Positions 8,764-17,683 of a stretch of DNA of 64,000 nucleotides are shown here, piece by piece. The DNA lies in the NCBI GenBank assembly GCA_024809215.1, contig JANUBW010000003.1, positions 620,001-684,000 on the forward strand, in the 5' to 3' direction. Positions within the stretch are counted from its first letter, which is position 1. Every line of letters starts with the position of its first letter. Source of the stretch: Niastella sp. OAS944. Lineage in GTDB: Bacteria > Bacteroidota > Bacteroidia > Chitinophagales > Chitinophagaceae. The position numbers were made by a program, and so were the translations under genes. The notes beneath the pieces were generated by a model. The model was not told the DNA's origin. It saw nothing but the letters and a program-made list of their open reading frames with translations, and ran no database searches.

Positions 8764-9654
8764 TTATAATGCCGGTTTCCAGCGCGAACGTGGTTCAAAA
8801 TAATTCCAGCATAAAGCACTCAGCTTTCGGGTGAGTACCCAGGCCTCGTTTGAATTGTCCCAACTTTGGTCCTGCAGGTTTTTGGTTTGTACAGAAAATA
8901 TGTACGGACCATTTGGAGCCATCACCAATAATATTTCACTACGCGATGCATTTACACAACCATTTTTTGATGCTACAAATACGGCCGGCGGAATTTCGGC
9001 AATCGCCTGCTCATCATTATAATTTCTCCCAAGCAGGCGCACCATTTTTTCACTTGCCTTTTTGCTGATCACTTCGCCGCGATAAATTTTTTCCATCAGC
9101 GTTCCCATTTCCCGGGGTGTGGTTTGTCCCCAGCCATATTGCAGCCGGTTTGCTTCACGGCCCGGCGTTCTGGAATTTATCCGGGTATATACCATTCCGA
9201 GTGAATCGAGTATTTCATTTATTCTTGTTCCTGTGCCGGCCAAACTTTGTAACCACAAACTGGCGGTATTGTCGCTGGTAGTTAGCATTAACATTAACAC
9301 CTTATGCAGTCCTATTTTTTCACCACTTTTGAATGAACCCAAAATGTCTTCACCGGCATACAGCAAAGAATCTTTGTATTCAAGTTGCTGATGATATTCC
9401 AATTGACCTTTTTCAATTTTATCCTGAATACCTATTAGTATAGTCACCTTCACCATACTGGCGGTCGGAAAAATTGAATCGGCATTTACTGCGGCCACTT
9501 TGCCGGTGTGCAAATTTTTTACATACACCCCAATATCACCATGTAGATCTTTTACCAGGCTTTCAATTTTTTTTTGCAACCGGTTATCAACCTTTTGTGC
9601 AAACAGGTAATCGGCGCCAAATATCAGGAACAAAATTAATGTGTATTTTTTCAT
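8764..9654 (-). CDS. Class A beta-lactamase-like serine hydrolase
   Basis: A 296-residue exported protein (signal peptide about 1-19, ending LFAQ). The active-site series of class A enzymes is visible: Ser66-x-x-Lys69 (ASMVK), SDN at 127-129, Glu167 in the omega-loop region, and KNG at 230-232 where classical enzymes have KTG or KSG. The KNG triad and loose omega loop place it among beta-lactamase-related hydrolases, and true penicillin hydrolysis is not assured. It acts in the periplasm and has no linked regulator. Alternatives are a peptidoglycan or D-amino-acid peptidase. Confidence 0.8.
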   Translation of the reverse strand: MKKYTLILFLIFGADYLFAQKVDNRLQKKIESLVKDLHGDIGVYVKNLHTGKVAAVNADSIFPTASMVKVTILIGIQDKIEKGQLEYHQQLEYKDSLLYAGEDILGSFKSGEKIGLHKVLMLMLTTSDNTASLWLQSLAGTGTRINEILDSLGMVYTRINSRTPGREANRLQYGWGQTTPREMGTLMEKIYRGEVISKKASEKMVRLLGRNYNDEQAIAEIPPAVFVASKNGCVNASRSEILLVMAPNGPYIFSVQTKNLQDQSWDNSNEAWVLTRKLSALCWNYFEPRSRWKPAL

Positions 9655-9807
9655 AATATGATCAGGTTCAATTTATTTTTCCTGTATTCATTAGCGGTAA
9701 CGGATGGGGTGCCTGGCAATGATAGAAAAGGTCAACACAATATTGCAATCAATGATTGACTATGATCAGCAGATGAAAAACTTCGGTTATGGTTTTTCGG
9801 TTGTTAG

Positions 9808-10380
9808 TTATCGATAGTAATGATTACGTTCTATTTCTTCCACTACTTTATCTGGTACCAGGTAACGAATAGATTTTCCCTGCCGGATATTATTGCGAAT
9901 ATGCGTAGCAGATATTTGCAACAATGGTGCATCTAATATTGTAATATTTGCTGTTTTAAAATTATTGATCACATCGTGACCCGGGCGCCGGTAAACTAAA
10001 ATGGGATAGTGTTGAAGAATGAATTCATAATTTTTCCATTTGGCAAGATTCTCAAAACTGTCGCTTCCCATTATAATAGCGAACTGATGTGTAGGATATT
10101 TTTCCTGTAAATAGGTGAGTGTATTTACAGTGTAGGAGGGCTGCGGTAATTTGAATTCGATATCGCTAACTTTTAATTTCGGTTCATTTTCTACAGCCAG
10201 CTGCACCAGGTTATAGCGGTCATAAGCACTCAGCAAACTGGCCGATTGTTTGAACGGATTTTGTGGCGAAACTACCAGCCATATTTGATCGAGATCAGAA
10301 TGCTGTAACATGAAATTGGCAATGATCAAATGACCATGATGTATAGGATTGAACGATCCGAAATAAAGTCCGACTTTCAT
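9808..10380 (-). CDS. nadD: Nicotinate-nucleotide adenylyltransferase
   Basis: A 190-residue enzyme of the nucleotidyltransferase superfamily. The phosphate-binding GSFNPIHHGH motif lies at residues 8-17 and the second signature, ISATHIR, near 166. The ILLGSDSF-like block appears as IIMGSDSF, and WKNYEFILQHYPILVYRRPG is typical for NadD. It converts nicotinate mononucleotide and ATP to deamido-NAD in NAD synthesis. The length is normal. nadA, for an earlier step, lies 8 kb to the right but is not in the same operon. Confidence 0.93.
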   Translation of the reverse strand: MKVGLYFGSFNPIHHGHLIIANFMLQHSDLDQIWLVVSPQNPFKQSASLLSAYDRYNLVQLAVENEPKLKVSDIEFKLPQPSYTVNTLTYLQEKYPTHQFAIIMGSDSFENLAKWKNYEFILQHYPILVYRRPGHDVINNFKTANITILDAPLLQISATHIRNNIRQGKSIRYLVPDKVVEEIERNHYYR

Positions 10381-11176
10381 TTGATTGTTAATTCCCCGCT
10401 TTTAAAGTTCCAGAATAAATCGCGTTTGTGCGATGCCTATTATACTGCAAAGAAACAGATTTAAGCGGGAAGAGGAACCGGCAAGAAAGTGCACGAATGA
10501 AATCTGTTTGTGGAATACTGTTGTGCGTTTTTGATTTAATGCAGACTGACCTATAATCTCAACATTAGGTGGTGAAACTTATTACATACCCTAAAGTCGG
10601 CTGCCCATCGATCACATTTTTTCTCTCCGCAAGATGCATATCGGCAAATAAAAGACACTCACAAATTCAATTCTAGCTAAAGTCATTCTTTGCAACACGA
10701 AGCTTGCGTTAAGTCTATTCCTTATAGATGACAACACTAATTATTCATTTTTTCTTCGTTCATCCTCCATTCATCCTCCATTCATCTTCCATTATATAAT
10801 GGAGGATGAATGGAGGGAGAATGATAGATATATGGATTTATAGTGAAAGGAGAAAGTTTGCACTTAGATTGAAGAGAGATTGGTAAGACCAGAAATGTTC
10901 TATTATGCAAGAGATTAATAGTTGAAAGAAGGGAGCCTAAGTGTGGAAAGATATAAGTGAAGCTTAGAAGATGAAATAAAGAGAGACAAGCAAATGAAGA
11001 ATGATGATGTGGTGATGCTGCAGTAAACTAATTAAGGAAAAAGAAGCTGAGGAAAAAAGTCCATGTATTTAAACAATACGAGGCAGGTGGTAGATGATAA
11101 TAAATTACTGAAGCATTGGGTTGGGATAAGTACTTCAAGATGAGGAAATGAAAAATCAAAAAGAAAAAGGAACCGC
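10381..11176. other. Intergenic region of 0.8 kb with iteron-like repeats
   Basis: No convincing ORF in any frame. The left half is ordinary AT-rich sequence. The right half, from about 10800, has a strong excess of A and G on the plus strand. A cluster of 11-bp repeats lies in the middle. This may hold the nadD promoter near 10400 and unknown structural elements. Confidence 0.5.
10759..10821. repeat. 11-bp iterons in direct and inverted orientation
   Basis: TTCATCCTCCA occurs at 10759-10769 and 10770-10780 and as TTCATCTTCCA at 10781-10791. After an 8-base TTATATAA spacer its reverse complement TGGAGGATGAA follows at 10800-10810 and a degenerate copy at 10811-10821. The arrangement can form a long hairpin or serve as an array of protein-binding sites. 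Confidence 0.7.
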
Positions 11177-11410
11177 TTAAGCGATTCCCAGTTCTTCTAC
11201 AAAAATGTTATCGGCTTCATTCAATCGCAGGCTGAGATTATAACCAGCTACAGTTATTGAGATGGGATCGCCCAGGGGGGCAACCTGTTCTACCTTAACC
11301 AACTCTCCCGGTACACAACCCATTTCCATTAGTTTAAGAAACAGGTCGTTGTTTTCAAAAGAAAGTATCCGGGCAACAGCTCCTGTTCTTATTTCTGATA
11401 ATCGTTTCAT
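11177..11410 (-). CDS. feoA: FeoA domain protein
   Basis: A 77-residue SH3-like protein matching FeoA: RLSEIRTGAVARIL, then LKLMEMGCVPGELVKV, PLGDPISITVAGYNLSLR and an acidic C-terminus. FeoA supports the ferrous iron transporter FeoB. No feoB is adjacent, which is unusual; the gene stands alone and diverges from ybeY. The ORF could start six codons earlier at 11428, but MKRLSEI at 11410 matches the family start. Confidence 0.85.
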   Translation of the reverse strand: MKRLSEIRTGAVARILSFENNDLFLKLMEMGCVPGELVKVEQVAPLGDPISITVAGYNLSLRLNEADNIFVEELGIA

Positions 11411-11471
11411 AATTGAATAGTCCAACAAATGTAGCTTTGTATTAATAAATGACTGTTACGAATTTCGAAAA

Positions 11472-11921
11472 ATGCAAAAGAATAACACAACTCCCCCCAT
11501 TCATTTTCATTACATGTTACCCGTTTCTTTTACCCAGCGTACCCTGGTTAAAGAAGTTGTAAGGGATATCTTTAAAAAGGAGAAGACTAAATTGGAACAA
11601 CTTCAATACATCTTCTGTTCAGATGAATACCTTTTAGAGATAAATAAACAACACCTAAAACATAACTACTATACCGATATCATCACCTTCGACCTTTCAG
11701 AAAAGCCCAACTCAGTTATCGGTGAAATCTATATCAGTATTGACCGGGTTAGGGATAATGCCCAGAACTATGAGGTATCCTTCAAACATGAACTATTAAG
11801 AGTGATCTTTCATGGTGCATTGCACCTGTGTGGTCTTAAAGACAAGACTGAGAAAGACCAAGTCCTTATGAGAAAGGCTGAGGACAAATATCTACACTAC
11901 TACTTATCAAAAGTCAAATAG
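11472..11921 (+). CDS. ybeY: Endoribonuclease YbeY, rRNA maturation factor
   Basis: A 149-residue metalloprotein of the UPF0054 family. TDIITFDL (68-75), IGEIYIS and the metal site HGALHLCG (His114 and His118) are all present. The third histidine of the classical H-x3-H-x5-H site is replaced: the segment reads GLKDKTEKD. As I recall this KDK form is normal in Bacteroidota. YbeY takes part in 16S rRNA 3' end processing and ribosome quality control. It is divergent from feoA and is followed directly by a parS-like palindrome and a gene-free region. Confidence 0.9.
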   Translation: MQKNNTTPPIHFHYMLPVSFTQRTLVKEVVRDIFKKEKTKLEQLQYIFCSDEYLLEINKQHLKHNYYTDIITFDLSEKPNSVIGEIYISIDRVRDNAQNYEVSFKHELLRVIFHGALHLCGLKDKTEKDQVLMRKAEDKYLHYYLSKVK

Positions 11922-11924
11922 CGT

Positions 11925-11938
11925 GTTCCACGTGGAAC
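11925..11938. promoter_or_regulatory. parS-like site 1 (ParB-binding palindrome)
   Basis: Perfect 14-bp palindrome GTTCCACGTGGAAC, four bases after the ybeY stop codon. This is the core of known chromosomal parS sites (consensus TGTTtCACGTGaAACA; the CC/GG variant is known from Pseudomonas and others). ParB loads DNA segregation complexes at such sites. parA and parB are not in the window. Confidence 0.75.
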
Positions 11939-12000
11939 GCGAACTGTTACACAGGAAATAAATTACGTCTTCAAGAAGTAGGTCTTGCAAAACAAATTAC

Positions 12001-12022
12001 GGGGGAGAAGATCCCCCTTCTT
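12001..12022 (+). terminator. Hairpin downstream of ybeY
   Basis: A six-base stem (GGGGGA at 12001-12006 with TCCCCC at 12012-12017) followed by TTCTTTA. The run of T is weak, so termination is only probable. Confidence 0.4.
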
Positions 12023-12884
12023 TACTGGTATGAAAATAAACTTTCTATTTATGGCTTCTTAGATTAGATAAAGGGTCTGCCGTCTGAATGTTTATCAAGG
12101 CGGACCACAGTACTTGTTACTCCTCTTTTACTGCAAGCACTATTTGATACATTGGAGTATCTCTTCAATATAAATTGGGTATATACAAAAGTCAGGTTCA
12201 TAAAGAACCTACCTGTTTAAACAATCTTCCCATAATCTCTCATATAAAACAAAAATTCACCTCGATAACGAAATAGGTAAGGGTTGTACAGAAGTCTCCT
12301 CCTACTAGTTGCCCACTTTAAAATAATAGGTCTAGTTTAGAAAGCAATGATTCATTCACCCTTACCAGTATCAAAATAAAAGAAACCAATAAAACACAGG
12401 TACGTTCCTGTAAATATTCAGGAAGAAGAGACTACCCAAACGGAAGCCAGATATTACTGGGGAAGACTATAATCCTTATACCTACCAGTAAATAACTCCT
12501 CTTAAAATACCCTGGGTAAGGTAGTTATAGGCTAAGGGATCAATTACTAGGAGGGAACCTTGTTCCTGGTTAACTATTCCCTTGTTTAAATAAGTAGGCA
12601 ATGGCAGGAAAGGCCCCGCTATAGAATGAAAGATTCTCAATATAGGTTGTCCGTAAAAGCCTATCGTTATGTACCGAGATTTAAGGAAAAAGGGGTACAG
12701 TAGGGAAATACTTAGCCTACCATTAATACACCCAAACATATAGGTCTATCTCATAAAAGAAAAAGGGATAGAGGAATTAGACCGAGCCTTGGTTATAAGC
12801 ACAGTATAGAAATAGCGCACTTTAAAGTAAACCAACAAGGCAAAGTCTGATAGATAACAAGGCAAGGTAATAGGGCTACAGAGT

Positions 12885-13700
12885 AAAAGGAGCAAGGCTT
12901 ACCATCATTGATATAGCAAGTAATCAAAGGACGAAAAGGCTCTAGTCAAATACGAATATGGATACCGAGTACATGAACCCGTACCTAAAGAATTAAGAAA
13001 GGAGAGAGTATAGGCCAAAAACCTAAGATAGGAGAAGGAGTTAAGGCCTACCATCATTGCCCTAATACAAACATGGACTTGTAAAGGAAGCCAAAGGATA
13101 TGTAGAAAGGAATAAATAAAGGGCGTAAAGGCTCTAACCAAATACCAAACATCGCTAACAGGTACATGAACCTGTACTTAAATAATCAGGTAAGGAGGAA
13201 AGCGTATAGCCAAATATAAGATGAGAGACGGAGTCAGGGTCAAACTCCGTTGTCTTATAACAAACATGTACTCGTAAAGGAGGGGTCATGGAGATATGGC
13301 AAGGAATAAATAAAGGGCGAAAAGGCTCTAGTCAAACACCGAACATCGCCAACTGGTACATGAACCTGTTACCTATAATCAAGTAAGGAGGGAAGTTTTC
13401 GCCAAAACCTCAGATAAGAGAAGGAGTCAAGGCCAACCTTCATTGCCCAAATACAAACATGTACTTGCAAAGGAGGGTTAAGGAGATATAGTAAGGATTC
13501 AATAAAGGGTCAAAAGGGTATTAGCAAGCACATGAACATTTACATATAAAAAACAGCAACCAAGAACAGGGAAAGATACTCCAAAAGAGAGGAGTTAAAA
13601 GAAAGGGTTAAAGACTTGAATAGGTAAGGACATAAGATATACATGTAGACAAACCCCAGGGAATACAACACATCGGAAGCTCAATAAAGGGTTAGTCATA
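12885..13700. repeat. Degenerate tandem repeat, period about 192 bp, about four copies
   Basis: A landmark around AAAAGGCTCTAGTCAAA recurs near 12933, 13124, 13319 and 13510, spaced 191-195 bases. Within each unit the same order is seen: the landmark, a GTACATGAACCYGTAC-like inverted repeat (12969, 13161, 13355, weaker near 13535), a purine-rich stretch with GGAGAAGGAGT, CATTGCC-like sequence, CATGKAC (13072, 13265, 13458), AAAGGAGG and AATAAATAAAGGG. Copies differ by many substitutions and small indels, so the array is old or under relaxed constraint outside the motifs. Confidence 0.65.
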
Positions 13701-13928
13701 AAGCCAAGGCTCAAAGTAGAAGACGTAAGTTCAAAAGGACTATAGTTTAAATACTTCAAAATGACCTTGTCACTTGCCATTAACCAGGTTAGATAAATCC
13801 AATCTTTCCATAACTTCCTTATCCATAACAAGTACTTGCCAGGAGGAAATACACTTCTGTAGTATCCACTATCTTAATAAGGTAAGGGTAAACAAAGGGG
13901 AGGCAAGCAAATAGATAACAACCTCTTG

Positions 13929-13942
13929 GTTCCACGTGGAAC
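13929..13942. promoter_or_regulatory. parS-like site 2 (ParB-binding palindrome)
   Basis: A second exact copy of GTTCCACGTGGAAC, with flanks making GGTTCCACGTGGAACA. It lies 2,004 bases from site 1, about 0.8 kb before mnmG. I saw no third copy in the window. Two exact 14-bp copies so close together are very unlikely by chance. Confidence 0.8.
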
Positions 13943-14700
13943 ATGAGCGTGGAAATGTGTGTGAAACAACGGGTACTTATGATGACTCCACGGTAAAAGA
14001 AGTATTGAAGGCTTTAAAGAAAGCACTAATAAATTAAAGGGTAGGGGAGAAATAGGATACTACCTATCGGGGTAAAGAATGAATCTTCGAAATCACTTTA
14101 AATACCTCGAAGCACTATGTTAATACTCTTTACTCAAAAAGAAGGGAAGGATGCAGGAGGAGAACTATTCCTTTAACTCATACACCGAGGAGCATAACCA
14201 AGCAAAACAAAGTAACCATTCATTTCATAAAGCACCTGACGGAAGCAATTAACTATATCCCTCTAAAGGTTACTTCCTTGCAATAAGGCCTAACAATTTC
14301 ATTCTCCACTTCCCTTACATTTCGGAACATCAAGGTAATAATCACCTGTAAAACTAATCCTAAAAACCAACAATTAAAACGTCGACCAAAAAGCATAGAA
14401 GGACTTAGCCCTACCAGTGAAAGATTTAAAGACTCTCCCTTCAAAATGAAGATCCACCGGGTACTTAAAGCAGGAAAAAAGAACCCATTTCCTAAAAGGA
14501 AGAACCTAAAACATCCCCTTCTTCTTCCTCCTGAATGGCTAAGTATAAGGGGTCATTCAAACTATATCTACCTAACTATTCCTTTTCAATACGGGCCTGG
14601 CCAAATAATAAATAGCAAAAACACTCATAAAGAAACCCAATATCCTCCTAAATAACCCTTAGCTATTCCTTTCTCTTTTTACCCGTTCACAGCCATCATG

Positions 14701-14708
14701 TAATTTTG
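14701..14708 (+). promoter_or_regulatory. Possible -7 promoter element of mnmG
   Basis: TAATTTTG fits the Bacteroidota -7 consensus TAnnTTTG. It lies only four bases before the mnmG ATG, so the transcript would be leaderless or nearly so. No clear TTTG is seen about 19 bases upstream, hence the low confidence. Confidence 0.35.
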
Positions 14709-14712
14709 CATC

Positions 14713-16575
14713 ATGTTTCCAGAATACGATATAATAGTTGTAGGGGCAGGTCATGCCGGTTGCGAAGCAGCCGCTGCAGCCGCCAACCTTGGTTCAAAAG
14801 TTCTTTTAGTAACTATGAACATGCAAACCATTGCCCAAATGAGTTGTAACCCAGCCATGGGTGGTATTGCAAAAGGACAAATTGTTCGTGAAATTGATGC
14901 TATGGGTGGTTACTCTGGTATTGTCACCGACATAAGTATGATCCAGTTTCGCATGCTCAACCTTTCAAAAGGTCCGGCCATGTGGAGCCCCCGGGCACAA
15001 AATGACCGCATGTTATTTGCAGCCACCTGGCGGGAAATGTTGGAGAAAACGCCCAATGTTGACTTTTATCAGGACATGGTTCGGTCGCTCATAATAAAAG
15101 ACGGTCGTGCATGTGGTGTAATCACCGGTTTAGGTCATGAAATAAAATCAAAAGCAGTTGTTATAACCAGTGGTACCTTCCTTAACGGTATCATACATAT
15201 TGGTGAAAAACAATTCGGCGGTGGCCGGGTTGCTGAAAAAGCAGCCACCGGTATTACCGAACAACTGGTTGAACTCGGCTTTGAAAGCGACCGCCTAAAA
15301 ACAGGAACACCTCCTCGTATTGATGGCCGCAGTCTCGACTACAGCAAAATGGAAGAACAAAAAGGGGATGATGAAGTAGTTGGCTTTTCATTCACCGATA
15401 CTAATAAACCAGTTGAACAACGCAGCTGTTGGATCACTTATACAAGTCAAAAAGTTCACGATATTCTGAAAACGGGATTCGACAGAAGTCCAATGTATGC
15501 CGGAAGAATTGAAGGAACCGGACCAAGATATTGCCCAAGTATTGAAGATAAGATCAACCGTTTTGCAGAACGCGAAAGACACCAGCTCTTTGTTGAACCC
15601 GAAGGCTGGAATACAATCGAGATCTATGTAAACGGCTTTTCTACTTCACTCCCTGAAGAAGTTCAAATTGCAGCTTTACGTCAGGTGGCTGGTTTTGAAA
15701 ATGTGCGGGTTTTCCGCCCAGGCTATGCCATCGAATACGATTACTTTCCACCAACACAATTGAAACATTCGCTGGAAACACAGTTGATCAGTAATCTATT
15801 CTTTGCCGGACAAATTAACGGAACCACCGGTTATGAAGAAGCCGCTTGTCAGGGTCTGATGGCCGGCATCAATGCTCATCAAAAAGCAAAAGCGCTTGAC
15901 CCGGTTATTTTAAAAAGAAGCGATGCTTACATCGGCGTTCTTATAGATGATCTCATAAGCAAAGGAACTGAAGAACCATATCGTATGTTCACCAGTCGTG
16001 CTGAGTTCAGAACAATACTCCGTCAGGATAACGCCGACATACGTCTTACCGAATTAAGTTATCGACTTGGCCTGGCATCGCAGGAAAGAATGGATAAAGT
16101 GATCAGCAAAAAAGATGGCGTAGAAAAAATTAAAAATATTCTGAAAGAGATCTCTCTGGAACCTTCTGAAGCCGATGGATATCTGGCAGAAAATAATTCA
16201 GCTCCAATTAAAGAAAAACAAAAAGCAATTCAGCTTTTGCTTCGTCCAAATATTTCACTTGAGTCAATGATTGCCGGTTTGCCAAAAATTAAACAGGCAT
16301 TAACCGGTTTCACAGATGAGATCATTGAACAAGCCGATATTCAGATCAAGTACAATGTATATATAGAAAAAGAAAAAGAACTAGTAAAAAGAATGAATCA
16401 GCTGGAAGATCTAATTATTCCTGACAACTTCGACTACAACCGAATAGTTTCGCTTTCTGCTGAAGCATTACAGAAATTCAAAAAAATAAAACCACGCACA
16501 TTGGGCCAGGCTAGCAGAATAAGTGGAGTGAACCCTAGTGACGTTCAAATATTAATGGTGTATATGGGAAGATAA
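14713..16575 (+). CDS. mnmG: tRNA uridine-5-carboxymethylaminomethyl modification enzyme MnmG (GidA)
   Basis: A 620-residue FAD enzyme of normal length. The N-terminus has the dinucleotide-binding motif VGAGHAGCEAA, then MSCNPAMGGIAKGQIVREIDA, both hallmarks of MnmG. TGTFLNG, GTPPRIDGRSLDYS, GQINGTTGYEEAA and the C-terminal domain ending RISGVNPSDVQILMVY follow. With MnmE it makes the cmnm5 modification at the wobble uridine of tRNA. gidA genes often sit near the chromosome origin, in agreement with the parS sites before it and the DnaA boxes after it. Confidence 0.97.
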   Translation: MFPEYDIIVVGAGHAGCEAAAAAANLGSKVLLVTMNMQTIAQMSCNPAMGGIAKGQIVREIDAMGGYSGIVTDISMIQFRMLNLSKGPAMWSPRAQNDRMLFAATWREMLEKTPNVDFYQDMVRSLIIKDGRACGVITGLGHEIKSKAVVITSGTFLNGIIHIGEKQFGGGRVAEKAATGITEQLVELGFESDRLKTGTPPRIDGRSLDYSKMEEQKGDDEVVGFSFTDTNKPVEQRSCWITYTSQKVHDILKTGFDRSPMYAGRIEGTGPRYCPSIEDKINRFAERERHQLFVEPEGWNTIEIYVNGFSTSLPEEVQIAALRQVAGFENVRVFRPGYAIEYDYFPPTQLKHSLETQLISNLFFAGQINGTTGYEEAACQGLMAGINAHQKAKALDPVILKRSDAYIGVLIDDLISKGTEEPYRMFTSRAEFRTILRQDNADIRLTELSYRLGLASQERMDKVISKKDGVEKIKNILKEISLEPSEADGYLAENNSAPIKEKQKAIQLLLRPNISLESMIAGLPKIKQALTGFTDEIIEQADIQIKYNVYIEKEKELVKRMNQLEDLIIPDNFDYNRIVSLSAEALQKFKKIKPRTLGQASRISGVNPSDVQILMVYMGR

Positions 16576-16884
16576 TTCCTAGCTCATATTGGTAGAGATC
16601 TTTTGCTGCCTTCTGTTTCTAAAGATCTCTGCCAAACTTGGGCTATCGCCATTCTTCAATTGCTTGCGATGTGTTATACCAATTATATAAATAATAATTT
16701 CAATAAGATGAAGAAAGATCATAAAAGATGACTCATTATTAATATTAATAATATTATCCCTCAGCTTAAATACCATATCAAATTATCATCTGCCTTTCTT
16801 TAATTCGCCTTTTCCTAATTTACAACTATTGTGTAGCCTTAAGAAAATAGCACTGCCAATAAAAAGTGAAGATTATATTAGTAG
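16576..16884. other. Intergenic region after mnmG
   Basis: AT-rich sequence of 309 bases between converging genes. A 65-codon ORF on the minus strand is rich in Ile and Asn with no family resemblance and is judged chance. No clear terminator hairpin was seen. Confidence 0.4.
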
Positions 16885-17664
16885 CTAAACCTGTGAGTAG
16901 GGAAGTGGTTCAAGAAATGTTCTTCGTATGTTCGATACCGTATTCGCATACTTCGGATCGTTAGAAACTTTCTTCCAGTCGGCATCGGCGCCAAAAGCTG
17001 CCCAGTTCTTATCGCGCTCCTCCATATTCTTAAACGTGATCATATATGTAAGGCAAGGTAAATTTGGACCGGCCAACACTTCACCAAAAAATACCGGTGT
17101 CAGGTTGGTTCTATAAAAAATAGGAAACTCTTCTTCATTAAACATTTTCACTTTACGAGCCACAGCATCTTCACTGTAACCTTCATAAGTTCTTAATTCG
17201 AAAATTCGTGGTTCTTTAACCGGAGCTGTTATTGTGGGATATCCATCAAAAGCCAAAGACAAAGAAGTGGTGATCCTGTTATACACCGGCTTGTCGGCAG
17301 GAACTTTATTCCAGTTATCACTGCTTTTCAAATAGGCATTATCTTTTTTGATGCTCGCATTTATTGAAAGATATTCTTCAAAAGACGGATAAGCGATCAG
17401 CACATATATTTTTGCCGGCTCCGTTTTGCCGATCTCATTAAAAACACCGACTGTTTTAACTCCGTATTTATTTAATGCAGGAATGAGTGCTTTCTCAAGA
17501 TATTCATGCAATGTAGCCACACTGCCCCTAAACTTAATTTCATACTCCCGCCATTCGTACAGTTCTTTCTTTACTGCTTTACCAGCATCAGCTAATGCAG
17601 ATTGACCAAGAAGCAAAGCGGTTGAAGACAGTGCCGCATTCTCAATAAATTTTCTTCTTTTCAT
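16885..17664 (-). CDS. NIPSNAP family protein, exported
   Basis: About 259 residues when started at 17664 (MKRRKFIENAALSST); a start at 17691 would overlap the upstream gene by 8 bases. The N-terminus KRRKFIENAALSSTALLLG looks like a Tat-type signal. The body holds two ferredoxin-like NIPSNAP halves: ELYEWREYEIKF and, after the middle, RIFELRTYEGYS with FYRTNLTPVFFGE and WAAFGADADWKKV. NIPSNAP domains have no settled biochemical role; in bacteria they occur beside sugar isomerase and dehydrogenase genes. It follows msrC on the same strand. Confidence 0.85.
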   Translation of the reverse strand: MKRRKFIENAALSSTALLLGQSALADAGKAVKKELYEWREYEIKFRGSVATLHEYLEKALIPALNKYGVKTVGVFNEIGKTEPAKIYVLIAYPSFEEYLSINASIKKDNAYLKSSDNWNKVPADKPVYNRITTSLSLAFDGYPTITAPVKEPRIFELRTYEGYSEDAVARKVKMFNEEEFPIFYRTNLTPVFFGEVLAGPNLPCLTYMITFKNMEERDKNWAAFGADADWKKVSNDPKYANTVSNIRRTFLEPLPYSQV

Positions 17665-17683
17665 ATGACAAGGTATTTGAGTA

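Larger units (their letters stand above)
11922..14712. other. 2.8-kb gene-free region flanked by parS-like sites
   Basis: No ORF here has a recognisable domain, a normal codon pattern or a neighbour relation; those longer than 60 codons are short, mutually overlapping and low in complexity. The plus strand is rich in A and G over much of the stretch (for example 12,830-13,580), unlike the flanking genes. The region contains two parS-like palindromes near its left end and about three quarters along, a hairpin after ybeY, and a degenerate tandem repeat. Given the nearby DnaA boxes, a role in chromosome segregation or organisation is the leading idea; an uncharacterised long RNA is another. Confidence 0.65.

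Noticed and set aside
8764-9654. Certain antibiotic-resistance beta-lactamase
   Set aside because: The KNG motif and loose omega loop leave true beta-lactam hydrolysis open; annotated only as beta-lactamase-like.
12482-12739. 85-codon minus-strand ORF in the gene-free region (with similar ones at 12905-13141, 13595-13831 and 14253-14444)
   Set aside because: Odd composition, no domain, no conserved spacing, and part of a repeated low-complexity region.
13915-14037. Short frame after parS site 2 ending TYDDSTVKEVLKALKKALIN, resembling the C-terminus of a real protein
   Set aside because: Only about 40 codons, no start codon and the frame runs through the palindrome; could be a gene remnant but is not supported.
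14446-14655. 69-codon plus-strand ORF just before mnmG
   Set aside because: Rich in Lys, Pro and Asn, with no family resemblance; likely chance.
16579-16776. 65-codon ORF between mnmG and the NIPSNAP gene
   Set aside because: Ile/Asn-rich chance translation of AT-rich DNA; no recognisable feature.
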